Assembly (NCBI GenBank): GCA_022641835.1
Contig: CP048715.1
Coordinates: 3,064,647 to 3,128,646, forward strand
From: Petasospora fabianii
Lineage: Eukaryota; Ascomycota; Saccharomycetes; Phaffomycetales; Wickerhamomycetaceae
Direction of reading: 5' to 3'
Length of the DNA: 64,000 nucleotides
Made by a program: the position numbers and the translations under genes. Position 1 is the first letter of the stretch. Each line of letters opens with the position of its first letter. The notes beneath the pieces were generated by a model. It did not search any database. It had not been told where the DNA came from and was given only the letters and a program-made list of their open reading frames with translations. Of this stretch, positions 12,659-20,857 are shown piece by piece.

Positions 12659-13423
12659 TTTACTGGCGCTGTGCTAAAAAATGGTGTTGATTGTTGAACG
12701 TTTTATCCTGTTCTGTTTTGATTTGTTTTGCTTCTACTGCTGTTTTATTTACTGTGATCCTATAGAGAATGTGTTGTTTGGTTTGATCCCACGTTTCACA
12801 GACTTGCCTGTCCTTTTCTCTACCTTTTCTGGTGTGATATTGCTCCGAGTGCTCTCTCCATTCCACAAGAGGGGGAACAGCCTTGCAGGGCGATGAGCTC
12901 GGGTGTTTTTTTTTTTATTTTTATTTTTCTTCTCCGCATTTGACACATTTCACCCGCGTTTGAGGAGCCACTTCTATTACTACTATTCCTTACGCGCTGT
13001 TTTATATATTTATCGAGATGGGACAGGGCTTGTTACATGGTGCTAACGTGTGCTATTTATTTATCTGAATGAATTGACGACAACGATATTTATTGACTCA
13101 GCCAACGTAGAGTTAGTTTATCCATCAGAGGCCATCAGACCATTGCTCCCCATGGGCCTTGGCCACTCGCGACCTCTGCCCAGTTCTCTTCCCCGCTTTT
13201 ATCCGGCCACACCGTCGTATGATCTGTTTGTTCTACAATAGCATCAGAGCTCTCACTCAAACAAAGAAAACCCAACCCGTAAGCCCGTTATCATTACAAT
13301 TACTAAACCCAAAGTGCAAAGAAACAAGAAACAAGAAACTAGATATGCAAAAGAAGGAGAAAAGAAAAGAAAAAAACACACAGACAGAAACAAATCTATG
13401 AGGATTAGACAAGCTGATCAGAT
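12659..13423. other. Convergent 3'-3' intergenic region
   Basis: The CTH-like gene and NOG2 converge here. The plus-strand side contains AU-rich elements at 13007-13013 and 13054-13064 and a T-rich tract near 12906-12930. I see no convincing gene. Confidence 0.5.
13007..13064 (+). promoter_or_regulatory. Cluster of UAUUUAU AU-rich elements in putative CTH 3' UTR
   Basis: TATTTAT occurs at 13007-13013, and two overlapping copies (TATTTATTTAT) lie at 13054-13064, about 350-405 nt after the CTH-like stop codon. This is the binding sequence of the family encoded upstream. S. cerevisiae CTH2 mRNA is known to be self-targeted through such elements. Whether the mRNA reaches this far is not known. 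Confidence 0.45.
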
Positions 13424-15459
13424 TCACTCATCTTGGATGCCCTTCCACTCCTCTTCATCCGCCTGCTCCTCTTCTTGCTCATCCTGATCGTCAGCTTCAG
13501 CAGTGGCATTAGCATTAACTTCAGCATTTTGCTCCTTCTGTTTCTTTCTTGGTCTCTCCTCATCCTCTGGTGGTGGAACAAACCATGGAATCTTACCTCT
13601 GTTGAAATCATTGATAACCAACTTGGCAATACCTTGTTCATCTGGTTCACCACCCTTTAAGAGACGACCGTGTTTCTTGGCCAAGAGTTCAATGAACTCA
13701 GTAGCATTGTTCCAACCAGAAATCTCATAAGTTCTTTCAAGATGCTGTCTTTGACATCTCTTCAAGACACCAGGAATGTACTGTTCAGCGTGTGTAACGT
13801 GTTCAACTCTAACAACACCTCTAAACAAGATATCCTCTTCAGTGTCCTTGGTAGATGGAGGCACAATACCTGGACAATCAATCAAGAAGATTTTCTTCAT
13901 CAATGTGATGTACTGCCACACCTTAGTCTCACCAGGGATAGGAGCAACTTGACAAACCTTCTTTCTTCTCAATGTGTTGATAATACTTGACTTACCAGTG
14001 TTTGGATAACCAATAAATCCGACAGAAATCTGTTTACGATCTGGGTGCAAGGCAGAAAACTGACGAAGAAGCTGAATCAAAGAACCCTTACCGAAAGAGT
14101 TGGTGATCGAAGCGTGGAATGCAATAGTTGGGTGGAATTTGGACAAGTGCTTAACCCAAGCAGCCTGTAGACATTGTTAGTATAAACGATCCAATGACAA
14201 TATAAAACCAATCTTTCTCTTTCGAAATCAAGAAAAATCCATAATCTTTAAAGTTGTTTGTCTGTGTGTCTCAGCCCAGATAAGGAAATAAGAAATAGTA
14301 TATAGAATGTGAGAGTCTTTACTACGAACATCATCCATGAATGGGTCAAGATCACAAAGTGAACAACCCTTCAGAGTTCAACTCATAAGACTCTCTGGAA
14401 CTCCTAAGTGATGGCAGTCAAAACGACACCTTCACAATCCGACAAACCCAAAACGGGTAGTACAGAAGCGGAGACCTCTTGTTCTTCCAAAGCCGTAACA
14501 GACATACTTCGTGAGTGAAAATAGGAAGACATCCTGACAAAAGTCTTTGGTGTAGAAAAGAAAAAACGGGTAGAAAGAGACAAACAGACAACTAAAAGTA
14601 TGAATCTCAATAAGAGAGAAAGGTTAGTAAAATAGTGGGGGAAGACAAAACATACCGCAACCCAAGTTGGCACCAAGTCACACTTGTTCAAGACAAAGAT
14701 CAAGTGCTTGTGTGCAGCCTCCTTCTTGATATACTGCTCAACAGATTCACACCTCGTTCCGAGAGGATCTCTAGCATCCAAGGTGTGTATCACAACATCG
14801 GAGGAATCGATAACTTTGTACAATTCGTTCCAAATTCTCTTCGACTGACCCTTATGGAAAATGTACTCCTTAGCCTCAGCAGTCCAACCATCAGTATCAA
14901 TGTTACCCATGAGACCCATAGTGGCAGCAAGCTCATGCTTCTCCTCAAAGTCCTTAGCATCCTTGTCAGTGGCACCAGCAAGATCTTCCAAACTCGACAA
15001 GGCAACTCTTGGTCTCTTACGCTGAGACTTTGGTCCAAATGTGTGTTCGAAAGTTTCAGTCTCCAAGATCTTACTCGTAGGAGACTCGGTACTGTCCTTC
15101 TCCTCTAGCAGAGACATTGGCAACTTGTTTCTTCTAAGTAAAACCTGGTATGAATCTGTTTGCTTCTCTCCAAGAGCCTCTCTAAAATGGGTCAAGGCAT
15201 CTTGAGAAATGACTCTGGTGTTACCAAACCAACGTCTGTTTGGATCCACACGAGCAGTAGGAGCAGCACTATCCTGCAAGGCAGCAGCCTTGATAATATC
15301 ACCAGCCTTGTTACGAATTGCACGTCCTTGTTTGTACATGTTCAAGTGCTGTACCTTCTTTGCATCACGGTAGAAGTTCTCACCCTTGACACGCAGGTTT
15401 CCGTCCCTGGTGTCATTCTGGCGCACACGACGAGCTTTTTCTTTCTTTCCTGTTCCCAT
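13424..15459 (-). CDS. NOG2: Nucleolar GTPase required for 60S export (two exons)
   Basis: Exon 1 is 14656-15459 and exon 2 is 13424-14164, joined across a 491-nt intron to give 514 residues. This is a circularly permuted GTPase of the YlqF/Nog2 group that binds pre-60S particles before nuclear export. G4 (NKCD, about residue 258) comes first at the end of exon 1. Exon 2 holds G1 (GYPNTGKS, about 320-327) and G3 (DCPG, about 364-367). The join restores the conserved stretch [17 protein letters not shown]. The intron has donor GTATGT, branch site TACTAAC and acceptor ACAG. The unspliced frame stays open for 83 codons, so the gene could be misread as ending in the intron. ESF2 lies upstream in tandem, as in S. 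cerevisiae. Confidence 0.95.
14165..14655 (-). other. NOG2 spliceosomal intron hosting an H/ACA snoRNA
   Basis: The donor G is at 14655 (GTATGT). The branch site TACTAAC lies 11 nt before the acceptor AG, which ends at 14165. The intron is far longer than the other three in the window (59-67 nt), which is explained by the snoRNA inside it. Confidence 0.93.
14305..14552 (-). ncRNA. snR191: Intronic H/ACA snoRNA, snR191 homologue
   Basis: The minus-strand RNA of about 248 nt has a 5' hairpin closed by CCAAAG (14550-14545) and CTTTGG (14492-14487), then H box AGAACA (14485-14480). A 3' domain follows, closed by GAGGTCT just after the H box against AGACTCTC just before box ACA (14310-14308), which is three nt from the 3' end. 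In the 5' pocket GUCA (14538-14535) and GUUAC (starting 14499, exactly 14 nt before the H box) can pair around 25S Psi2258. In the 3' domain AGAGAGU (14396-14390) and UAGU (starting 14324, exactly 14 nt before ACA) can pair around Psi2260. S. cerevisiae snR191 guides these two sites and also lies in the NOG2 intron. Exact ends are estimates, and the 3' domain fold needs an extra internal stem. Confidence 0.8.
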
Positions 15460-15826
15460 TATGTGTTGTTTGTGGTGTTTACGGGTACTTGGCTGTCGTG
15501 GTGTTGGGTGGGACAGGGGGATATATATTAGGACGCTAGAGAGACAAAGAGCTCATCGCAAAATTTTTTTTTGCCTGCGAAAAATGAAAAGACAAAAAAA
15601 AAAAAAACAGGAGGCACAAGCAGAGGTGGTAGGGGCACGCACAGAGCCCATTTTTGATAGAGGGTTACACGATGCTTATCTTCGTTTCCTTTTAAATACC
15701 ATTTTGTTATGGTCTCAGGTATTAGATATCGTTTCTACAAGCTGAAATGGATGTTCAGATGACTCATTAATTAATGCTAATGTTGTGCATGAGCTGCACC
15801 ATAGTGTACTATTCACAAAGAAGTAC
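15460..15826. other. NOG2 promoter region / ESF2 3' flank
   Basis: This 367-base gap between two tandem minus-strand genes contains the PAC/RRPE pair and an A-rich tract near 15590-15608. No separate gene is visible. Confidence 0.5.
15551..15568 (-). promoter_or_regulatory. PAC plus RRPE-like elements upstream of NOG2
   Basis: On the minus strand GCGATGAGC (15559-15551), a perfect PAC core, directly abuts an RRPE-like AAAAATTTT tract (15568-15560). They lie about 92-109 bp before the NOG2 ATG. PAC and RRPE (bound by Dot6/Tod6 and Stb3 in S. cerevisiae) mark ribosome-biogenesis genes, which fits NOG2. Confidence 0.7.
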
Positions 15827-16810
15827 TCAGAAGATGCTGTTAACGATGCTCTGCGATTGGTTATCCTTCTTCTTGTGTTTTTCTGGACCATCAGCTCTTG
15901 CCGTTGTGACACTTCTCTGGTTGAAAGTTCTCCTGACTTCATCGTCCTTCTCTCCACTCTCAGCCTCCTTTACACCCTTCTTCTTCTTGATGTTCTCAAT
16001 CATCTTCGATTTCTGAACGTTGGTGATGAAGGTCTTGTTGAGCTTACGTGCCTGAGAAATCTCCATTTGCAACTTGCTCTGTCTGATCTCATTCTCCTTC
16101 GAGATCTGCTCAGTCAAATCGTTCCACTTGAACCCTGACAGATACTTGACGTTCATGACATCGTCGTAGTAGAAACTTCCCTTTCTTCCACCCAACGTGT
16201 TACCGTTCAAAGTGTCAGCAGCAAGTTTAGCATCTTTCTTTCTGATGAATTCGGCCCAACCTTCTTCGTAACTCGTTTTCTTGTTACCACCGTTCTTGAC
16301 TCTCGCTTGATGTTTTTGCGTTGATTCTTTCTTCAAGAATAATCTGTCAACTTCGCCAAACCTCGAAAGGATCTGTCTCATCTTGATTGGTTTCATGTAT
16401 GGCGGGATCTTAGAAAGGTATACCACACCTGTTTTACCCTTTGGCTTCTTGTCCTTGTGAGCTTGGAGCTTGGACTTTCGATAGAGCTCATTGACATTTT
16501 GCATCTCTTCGGTCTCTTTCCCCGTCGTCTTCTTCTTCGCAACCAGAGACTCAGTAGATGGAGTAGAGTCTAGGTTATCCTTATCATAATCATCATTATC
16601 ATCACTTTCATCAGCACCAAAGGCATCAAATGTTGTCTTCTTGGCCTTTCCTTGTGTCTTTGTCTGTCTCTCATCTTCCTCCTCATCGCTCATCTCCTCA
16701 TCAGAGTCCTTGAAAGTAGTGGACTTTCCACCGAAGAACTCCTCGTCAGAGCCTAAGCTGTGGTTACCAACGTTCTCGTCGTCACTTGTAATTCCAATGA
16801 GCTTGTCCAT
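15827..16810 (-). CDS. ESF2: 18S rRNA maturation factor (Esf2/ABT1 family)
   Basis: A 327-residue nucleolar protein with an acidic, Ser-rich N-terminal third. A single RRM-like domain begins at VVYLSKIPPYMKP and includes ILSRFGEVDRLFLKKES and YEEGWAEFIRKKDAK. A basic coiled-coil-like C-terminal region follows (SKENEIRQSKLQMEISQARK). Esf2 works in the SSU processome, where it promotes Dbp8 helicase action and early 35S cleavages. Length is near the yeast protein (316). It is adjacent to NOG2 and co-oriented, as in S. cerevisiae (YNR053C-YNR054C). A 21-A tract at 16890-16910 in its promoter probably keeps nucleosomes away. Confidence 0.93.
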   Translation of the reverse strand: MDKLIGITSDDENVGNHSLGSDEEFFGGKSTTFKDSDEEMSDEEEDERQTKTQGKAKKTTFDAFGADESDDNDDYDKDNLDSTPSTESLVAKKKTTGKETEEMQNVNELYRKSKLQAHKDKKPKGKTGVVYLSKIPPYMKPIKMRQILSRFGEVDRLFLKKESTQKHQARVKNGGNKKTSYEEGWAEFIRKKDAKLAADTLNGNTLGGRKGSFYYDDVMNVKYLSGFKWNDLTEQISKENEIRQSKLQMEISQARKLNKTFITNVQKSKMIENIKKKKGVKEAESGEKDDEVRRTFNQRSVTTARADGPEKHKKKDNQSQSIVNSIF

Positions 16811-16889
16811 GTCTATGCAGTGTCAGATATTTCCACATTCAGAGGAGTAAGTGTCTCCTGTACAAACTTTCTGAGCTCTCTTTGAAAAC

Positions 16890-16910
16890 AAAAAAAAAAA
16901 AAAAAAAAAA
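16890..16910. repeat. Poly(dA:dT) tract in ESF2 promoter
   Basis: Twenty-one consecutive A on the plus strand, 80-100 bp upstream of the ESF2 ATG. Such tracts are typical nucleosome-depleting promoter elements in yeasts. Confidence 0.7.
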
Positions 16911-16998
16911 GACAGATATACGCACACTGGTAAGGGACACACATGGATCAAGTTGAATTTTACAAAGTTCGCTTTAAAAACAGGGGTCTAAAAAGAAT

Positions 16999-17754
16999 TT
17001 ATACGAATGTTCTACTTGCCAAGGCCAGAATTACCTCTGGGGGATAGCTCAGAATGTCTTGTGAGTAGTCCGTGGTATGAATTTGACCACGATAGCCGGG
17101 AACAACGTTGGAGAGTGCTGCTGGGCGAGTTAACATGCTCTCTGGGTCATGACTCCTCTTGGCTTCTCTTGGACGGCTTATTCTGTTCAGCAAACGAAAT
17201 AACCCAATTCCATGGATCCAAGTACTTGTTCCTGAGAGTAGTACTGCCATGAATGTGATTGCGAGGGTTACGGAGGATGTTATCTGAGTGAACATCTTCA
17301 TGTCATACGAGCGAACCTCTTTGTTCTCAAAGTGCATCTTCAGATCGAATGGCTTATTGGAGCGGAGTACCAGAACTGTCAGCACGGTTTGGACAACAAA
17401 GCATACAAACTGCAGCATAAGCGAAGCCAGATTTGAATGGAAGGACTGCTTATGCGGGATAGCGGACACATTGATGGGTAAGAGGATGATGCACCAGATC
17501 ACCGTGCAGATTAACAAGAAGTCAGCAACAACGCACAAGTCGGGTCGATTCTGAATGTTGTCAAATGGCAACCCTGCAAAGAAACATAAATACTGAAGAA
17601 ACAAGAAGATCATGTATGCCTGGTTGCAGTTGTCGGCTAATTTACGCGGATAAATGTCATCTGGGTCATGCAAAAAGAGGTTATCGCCAACGGAGTACGC
17701 TGGTTCAGGCTCGTAGCCCTGAAGAGGGAGTCGTTCATTGTAGTCAGTAATCAT
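16999..17754 (-). CDS. Unassigned four-TM membrane protein
   Basis: The frame is open to 17766 but starts there with GTG; the first ATG at 17754 gives 251 residues. After a roughly 40-residue cytosolic-like N-terminus there are four hydrophobic segments: MIFLFLQYLCFFAGL, VVADFLLICTVIWCIILLPI, LMLQFVCFVVQTVLTVLVL and TSSVTLAITFMAVLLS. A basic, Pro-containing C-terminal tail follows. I do not recognise the family. Upstream, a 31-codon minus-strand ORF (17763-17858) ends 8 bases before this ATG in another frame, so it is either a uORF or part of an unresolved first exon. Confidence 0.6.
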   Translation of the reverse strand: MITDYNERLPLQGYEPEPAYSVGDNLFLHDPDDIYPRKLADNCNQAYMIFLFLQYLCFFAGLPFDNIQNRPDLCVVADFLLICTVIWCIILLPINVSAIPHKQSFHSNLASLMLQFVCFVVQTVLTVLVLRSNKPFDLKMHFENKEVRSYDMKMFTQITSSVTLAITFMAVLLSGTSTWIHGIGLFRLLNRISRPREAKRSHDPESMLTRPAALSNVVPGYRGQIHTTDYSQDILSYPPEVILALASRTFV

Positions 17755-17897
17755 ATTTGGACTCACAGCATGATGTTTAACAGTGAATAGTTCAGTATAA
17801 CACTAGAAATGAAATGTAACTGGAGTCTATCACCGGCAGCGGAGCAATGCGTCTCCATGATTTTTGTGTAAACGGTTGTTGTCAGTTTCCGCTTTTA

Positions 17898-18515
17898 TCA
17901 TACACGTGGGGTTGGTGGAGTAACAGGAGATGATCCATTCGTTAATTTATCATAGACGTTTCTTTCGATACGACAGATAAGACTCTCCGACCTCACAACA
18001 CCGTCCCTGACCCAGATTCCCCAGGCCCCCATCATATTAGCCATAAGCATATCTGTAAAGAGTCTGTCTCCAACAACGGCAACTTGGTGAGGACCTTCGA
18101 CGATTCCCTTCTTTTTGAAGTAGTCCATGATCTCTTCGTGACATCCAGGCTTCTTGGTGGTGTGTCTCAGCACTGTGACACCGGTACGGTCCTCGAGAAT
18201 CTTGGCTTGTTCATGGCCCTTATCGTCGTTGGTGCCCGCAGAGTTACTCACAATCAAAAGACTGGCATCCGGGTATGCCTTTCGTAGTTGTTCCCATTGT
18301 TCATTGTACGCGGGCCAGACCTTGTCGTCGTGGGCCTTGGCGAAGCAATTGTCCTTATCGAGAACGATGGCCTTGATCTGGGGATGATTTGTCTGGTAGC
18401 GGGAAAAGAAAAGCGGGACAGGTATTTTGTCGAAGGAGGACACGGTCAAATGCGGCAGACAGAGCTGTGGCTGGACAAGTAGACGAAAGACGTTTAGTGT
18501 GGCCGAGACATTCAT
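17898..18515 (-). CDS. GEP4: Mitochondrial phosphatidylglycerophosphate phosphatase
   Basis: A 205-residue HAD-type phosphatase that removes phosphate from phosphatidylglycerophosphate in the mitochondrial matrix, giving phosphatidylglycerol for cardiolipin. The family N-terminus MNVSATLNVFRLL fixes the start at 18515; the longer frame begins with GTG. The HAD nucleophile motif is KAIVLDKDNC, motif II is LLIVSNSAG, and the C-terminal motif is VAVVGDRLFTDMLMAN. Yeast Gep4 has 185 residues; the extra length is mainly a Ser/Thr/Pro-rich tail. It is divergent from HEL2 across a short promoter containing poly-T tracts. Confidence 0.95.
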   Translation of the reverse strand: MNVSATLNVFRLLVQPQLCLPHLTVSSFDKIPVPLFFSRYQTNHPQIKAIVLDKDNCFAKAHDDKVWPAYNEQWEQLRKAYPDASLLIVSNSAGTNDDKGHEQAKILEDRTGVTVLRHTTKKPGCHEEIMDYFKKKGIVEGPHQVAVVGDRLFTDMLMANMMGAWGIWVRDGVVRSESLICRIERNVYDKLTNGSSPVTPPTPRV

Positions 18516-18598
18516 CTCGAAGTGCACTGGGTCAATTAAACGGGAGAGATGTTGGGCTTGAGTGGCAGTCAATGCCTTCCCACACACATGTGCTACAC

Positions 18599-18630
18599 TT
18601 TTTTTTTTTTTTTTGAGATTTTTTTTTTTA
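18599..18630. repeat. Poly-T tracts in GEP4-HEL2 divergent promoter
   Basis: Two runs of T (16 and about 10) lie between the divergent GEP4 and HEL2 starts and are consistent with a shared nucleosome-depleted promoter. Confidence 0.6.
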
Positions 18631-18643
18631 AGCTTCTGAGCAA

Positions 18644-20743
18644 ATGGCCGTTGCCCATCAACCGAAATCGAGCGGACTCATCACCGACCGGCACCCACTA
18701 TACCTGCGCCTTACTTCACCATTAGGTGCCTTTCCCACTTCAGAAGGGCTACTTTCACTCGACCTGCATTACTGGAGCGACACACAGTCTGGTCCAACAC
18801 TCCAACGTTCACGCTCGTTCAGCAGCGTAGTAAAAAAAGCCAATCACCGAGCCGTCCCCCCCATCACACCAAGCATGTCTTCTCGAGTCCAGGACAAGGG
18901 CAGACGTAAGCCCCATCCAGCAAGACGGAATGGTACCAACCCGGGCCCTGGATCTTCCTCCAAGAGCACGTGGAAACGAGTACTAGCTGACGACAACAAC
19001 ACTGGCACTGATGACGATGACGAGTTTGATGAGAAGAAGCAGTGTATCATTTGCGCCGAAAAGATCAAGTACAGTGCACTTTCCCCATGCAATCACACCA
19101 CATGCCACAAGTGTACCTTCAGACAACGCGCTCTGTACGAGAAGAAGGCATGTCTCGTGTGCAGAAGCGAAAATGACACTCTGATCTTCACAGAACAACT
19201 CGGCAAGGAGTACGACAACTTCAGTACTTCCAACCTTCACCTCAAGAATGATAAATACGGCATCTACTTCACATCACAGAACGCTCACGACGATACAATG
19301 AATATGCTGTCTTTCAGATGTCAGATATGTAAGGAGACATGCTCTGACCTCAAGCAGCTGACAGAACACATCAGATCCCATGATAAGTACATCTGTACCA
19401 TTTGCTCTAATAACAAGAAGGCATTTCCATTTGAGCTTAAGGTCTACACACTAAGGCAGCTTCAAAACCATCAGATGAGAGGCGACGAAAAGGGATTTCC
19501 AGGTCATCCGCTATGTGCCTTCTGCAAGGGCAGACGTTTCTATTCTGATGATGAGCTCAATGTCCATTTGAGACAAGACCACGAGAGATGCCACGTTTGT
19601 GATGAGCTCCAACCACTAGAACCAAGATTCTTCAAGAACTACCCTGACTTAGAGGCCCATTTCAAAGCCGAACATCACTGCTGTGGCTTCCCAGAGTGTC
19701 TTGAACAGAAGTTTGTTGTGTTCCCTGATGAGATGGAGCTCCAACTTCACATGGCCAAGGTTCATGGTATCAAAAACGCAACAGCTGCATTTGGCACCAC
19801 AGGGAGAGGTTTCCAATCACAGCTATCAACATTCCGCTCACCTTCAGCTGGTAACTCTTCCTCTTCTTCATCAAATCACAGAAATGGCACACCAAACAAT
19901 AATAAAAGTGCTGACAGCGTGGAAACAAAACGTCTTCGTTTCGAAGAGAGAGCTAAGCACTACTTGAATTCATCATCCACAGGTTTCAAGCAGTTCCAAG
20001 ATATCAACAGCAATTACCAAAATGGCCGGATCGACTGTGCTGGCTTGAAATCATCCTACAAGGAACTTTTCAAAGGTAACTCTGAGGAGGAGATCTTTTT
20101 GTTGCTCAACAACCTTTCCCAAATCCTTCCAAAGAACAGTGCTGCTGCATTGGACCTCAGTGCATTTGTCAATAAGCACAATCAAAAGAAGACGGATATT
20201 GAGAGCTTCCCAGCATTACCAGGTTCCGATGCCTCTGGACTCAATTACGGCTCTTGGGGCTCTCAGTCCAGCGGAAAGAGGGCCAAGGCAAAGTCATCTT
20301 TGGATGATTTCCCAGCACTTCCAACGTCATCATCTACACCAGCATACACTCCTCAGAAGCAAACGGTAAAGTACAAGACCCTGACAGTCAACAAGTCTGG
20401 TAAGAGCACAGGATACGTTAAGGTGAACACAGGAAACTCCAACTATGTTCCAAACTATCTATCGCCAGCTGCCAATGCACCAAAACCAACTCGTACCGCT
20501 AAGAAGGATGATCCAGATTTCCCAGAACTTCCAAAATTAGCTACAAAGAAGGTGATTCCACGTGTTAACCCAATCCCACAGGGTAATGGCCAATGGGATT
20601 CTAGACCGGGCTCATCGGCATCAAGCTCTGCTGCTAGTTCTTCGATGAACTTGAATGAACTGGGCCAGAACCTTCCAGACGGAACCCCAATTACTGTCAA
20701 AGGTAAGGGAAAGAAGAAGAAGCAAATCTTGTTCTCTACTTAA
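18644..20743 (+). CDS. HEL2: RING/C2H2 E3 ubiquitin ligase sensing collided ribosomes (Hel2/ZNF598)
   Basis: A 699-residue frame from the first ATG. A RING near residues 134-173 (C-II-C ... CNH ... C-HK-C ... C-LV-C) is followed by several C2H2-type fingers (RCQICKETC, CHVCDEL, CCGFPECLE) and a low-complexity C-terminal half. Hel2/ZNF598 binds collided ribosomes and ubiquitinates small-subunit proteins to start ribosome quality control. An inner ATG at 18875 (MSSRVQDKG) gives 622 residues, closer to the yeast length of 639, and may be the real start; the first 77 residues have no family match. The C-terminal half repeats short FPALP and FPELP motifs. It converges on PEX10 with a gap of about 114 bases, as in S. 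cerevisiae. Confidence 0.94.
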   Translation: MAVAHQPKSSGLITDRHPLYLRLTSPLGAFPTSEGLLSLDLHYWSDTQSGPTLQRSRSFSSVVKKANHRAVPPITPSMSSRVQDKGRRKPHPARRNGTNPGPGSSSKSTWKRVLADDNNTGTDDDDEFDEKKQCIICAEKIKYSALSPCNHTTCHKCTFRQRALYEKKACLVCRSENDTLIFTEQLGKEYDNFSTSNLHLKNDKYGIYFTSQNAHDDTMNMLSFRCQICKETCSDLKQLTEHIRSHDKYICTICSNNKKAFPFELKVYTLRQLQNHQMRGDEKGFPGHPLCAFCKGRRFYSDDELNVHLRQDHERCHVCDELQPLEPRFFKNYPDLEAHFKAEHHCCGFPECLEQKFVVFPDEMELQLHMAKVHGIKNATAAFGTTGRGFQSQLSTFRSPSAGNSSSSSSNHRNGTPNNNKSADSVETKRLRFEERAKHYLNSSSTGFKQFQDINSNYQNGRIDCAGLKSSYKELFKGNSEEEIFLLLNNLSQILPKNSAAALDLSAFVNKHNQKKTDIESFPALPGSDASGLNYGSWGSQSSGKRAKAKSSLDDFPALPTSSSTPAYTPQKQTVKYKTLTVNKSGKSTGYVKVNTGNSNYVPNYLSPAANAPKPTRTAKKDDPDFPELPKLATKKVIPRVNPIPQGNGQWDSRPGSSASSSAASSSMNLNELGQNLPDGTPITVKGKGKKKKQILFST

Positions 20744-20857
20744 TCGAGGATGCACATCCTGTTGTCAATAGACCAATACAGATACAAAAGAAGGCATAGC
20801 TCTATCATGTTCGTTACGTTGTGTAGTTGGTTTCATCTAAGGCTTCATGGAGATCAT

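Noticed and set aside
12890-12899. PAC-like GCGATGAGCT between CTH and NOG2, and GCGATGAG at 10763-10770
   Set aside because: Both are far from any ribosome-biogenesis start codon, and the 8-base core is expected about twice by chance in 64 kb.
14250-14340. C/D-box snoRNA in the NOG2 intron (ATGATGT ... CTGA on the minus strand)
   Set aside because: No terminal stem joins the two boxes and box C has a mismatch. The H/ACA reading explains more of the intron and matches known biology.
14404-14655. C-terminal 83 codons of the unspliced NOG2 frame as real protein
   Set aside because: The frame runs past a GTATGT donor into the snoRNA. Splicing restores the conserved GTPase continuation, so the open stretch is accidental.
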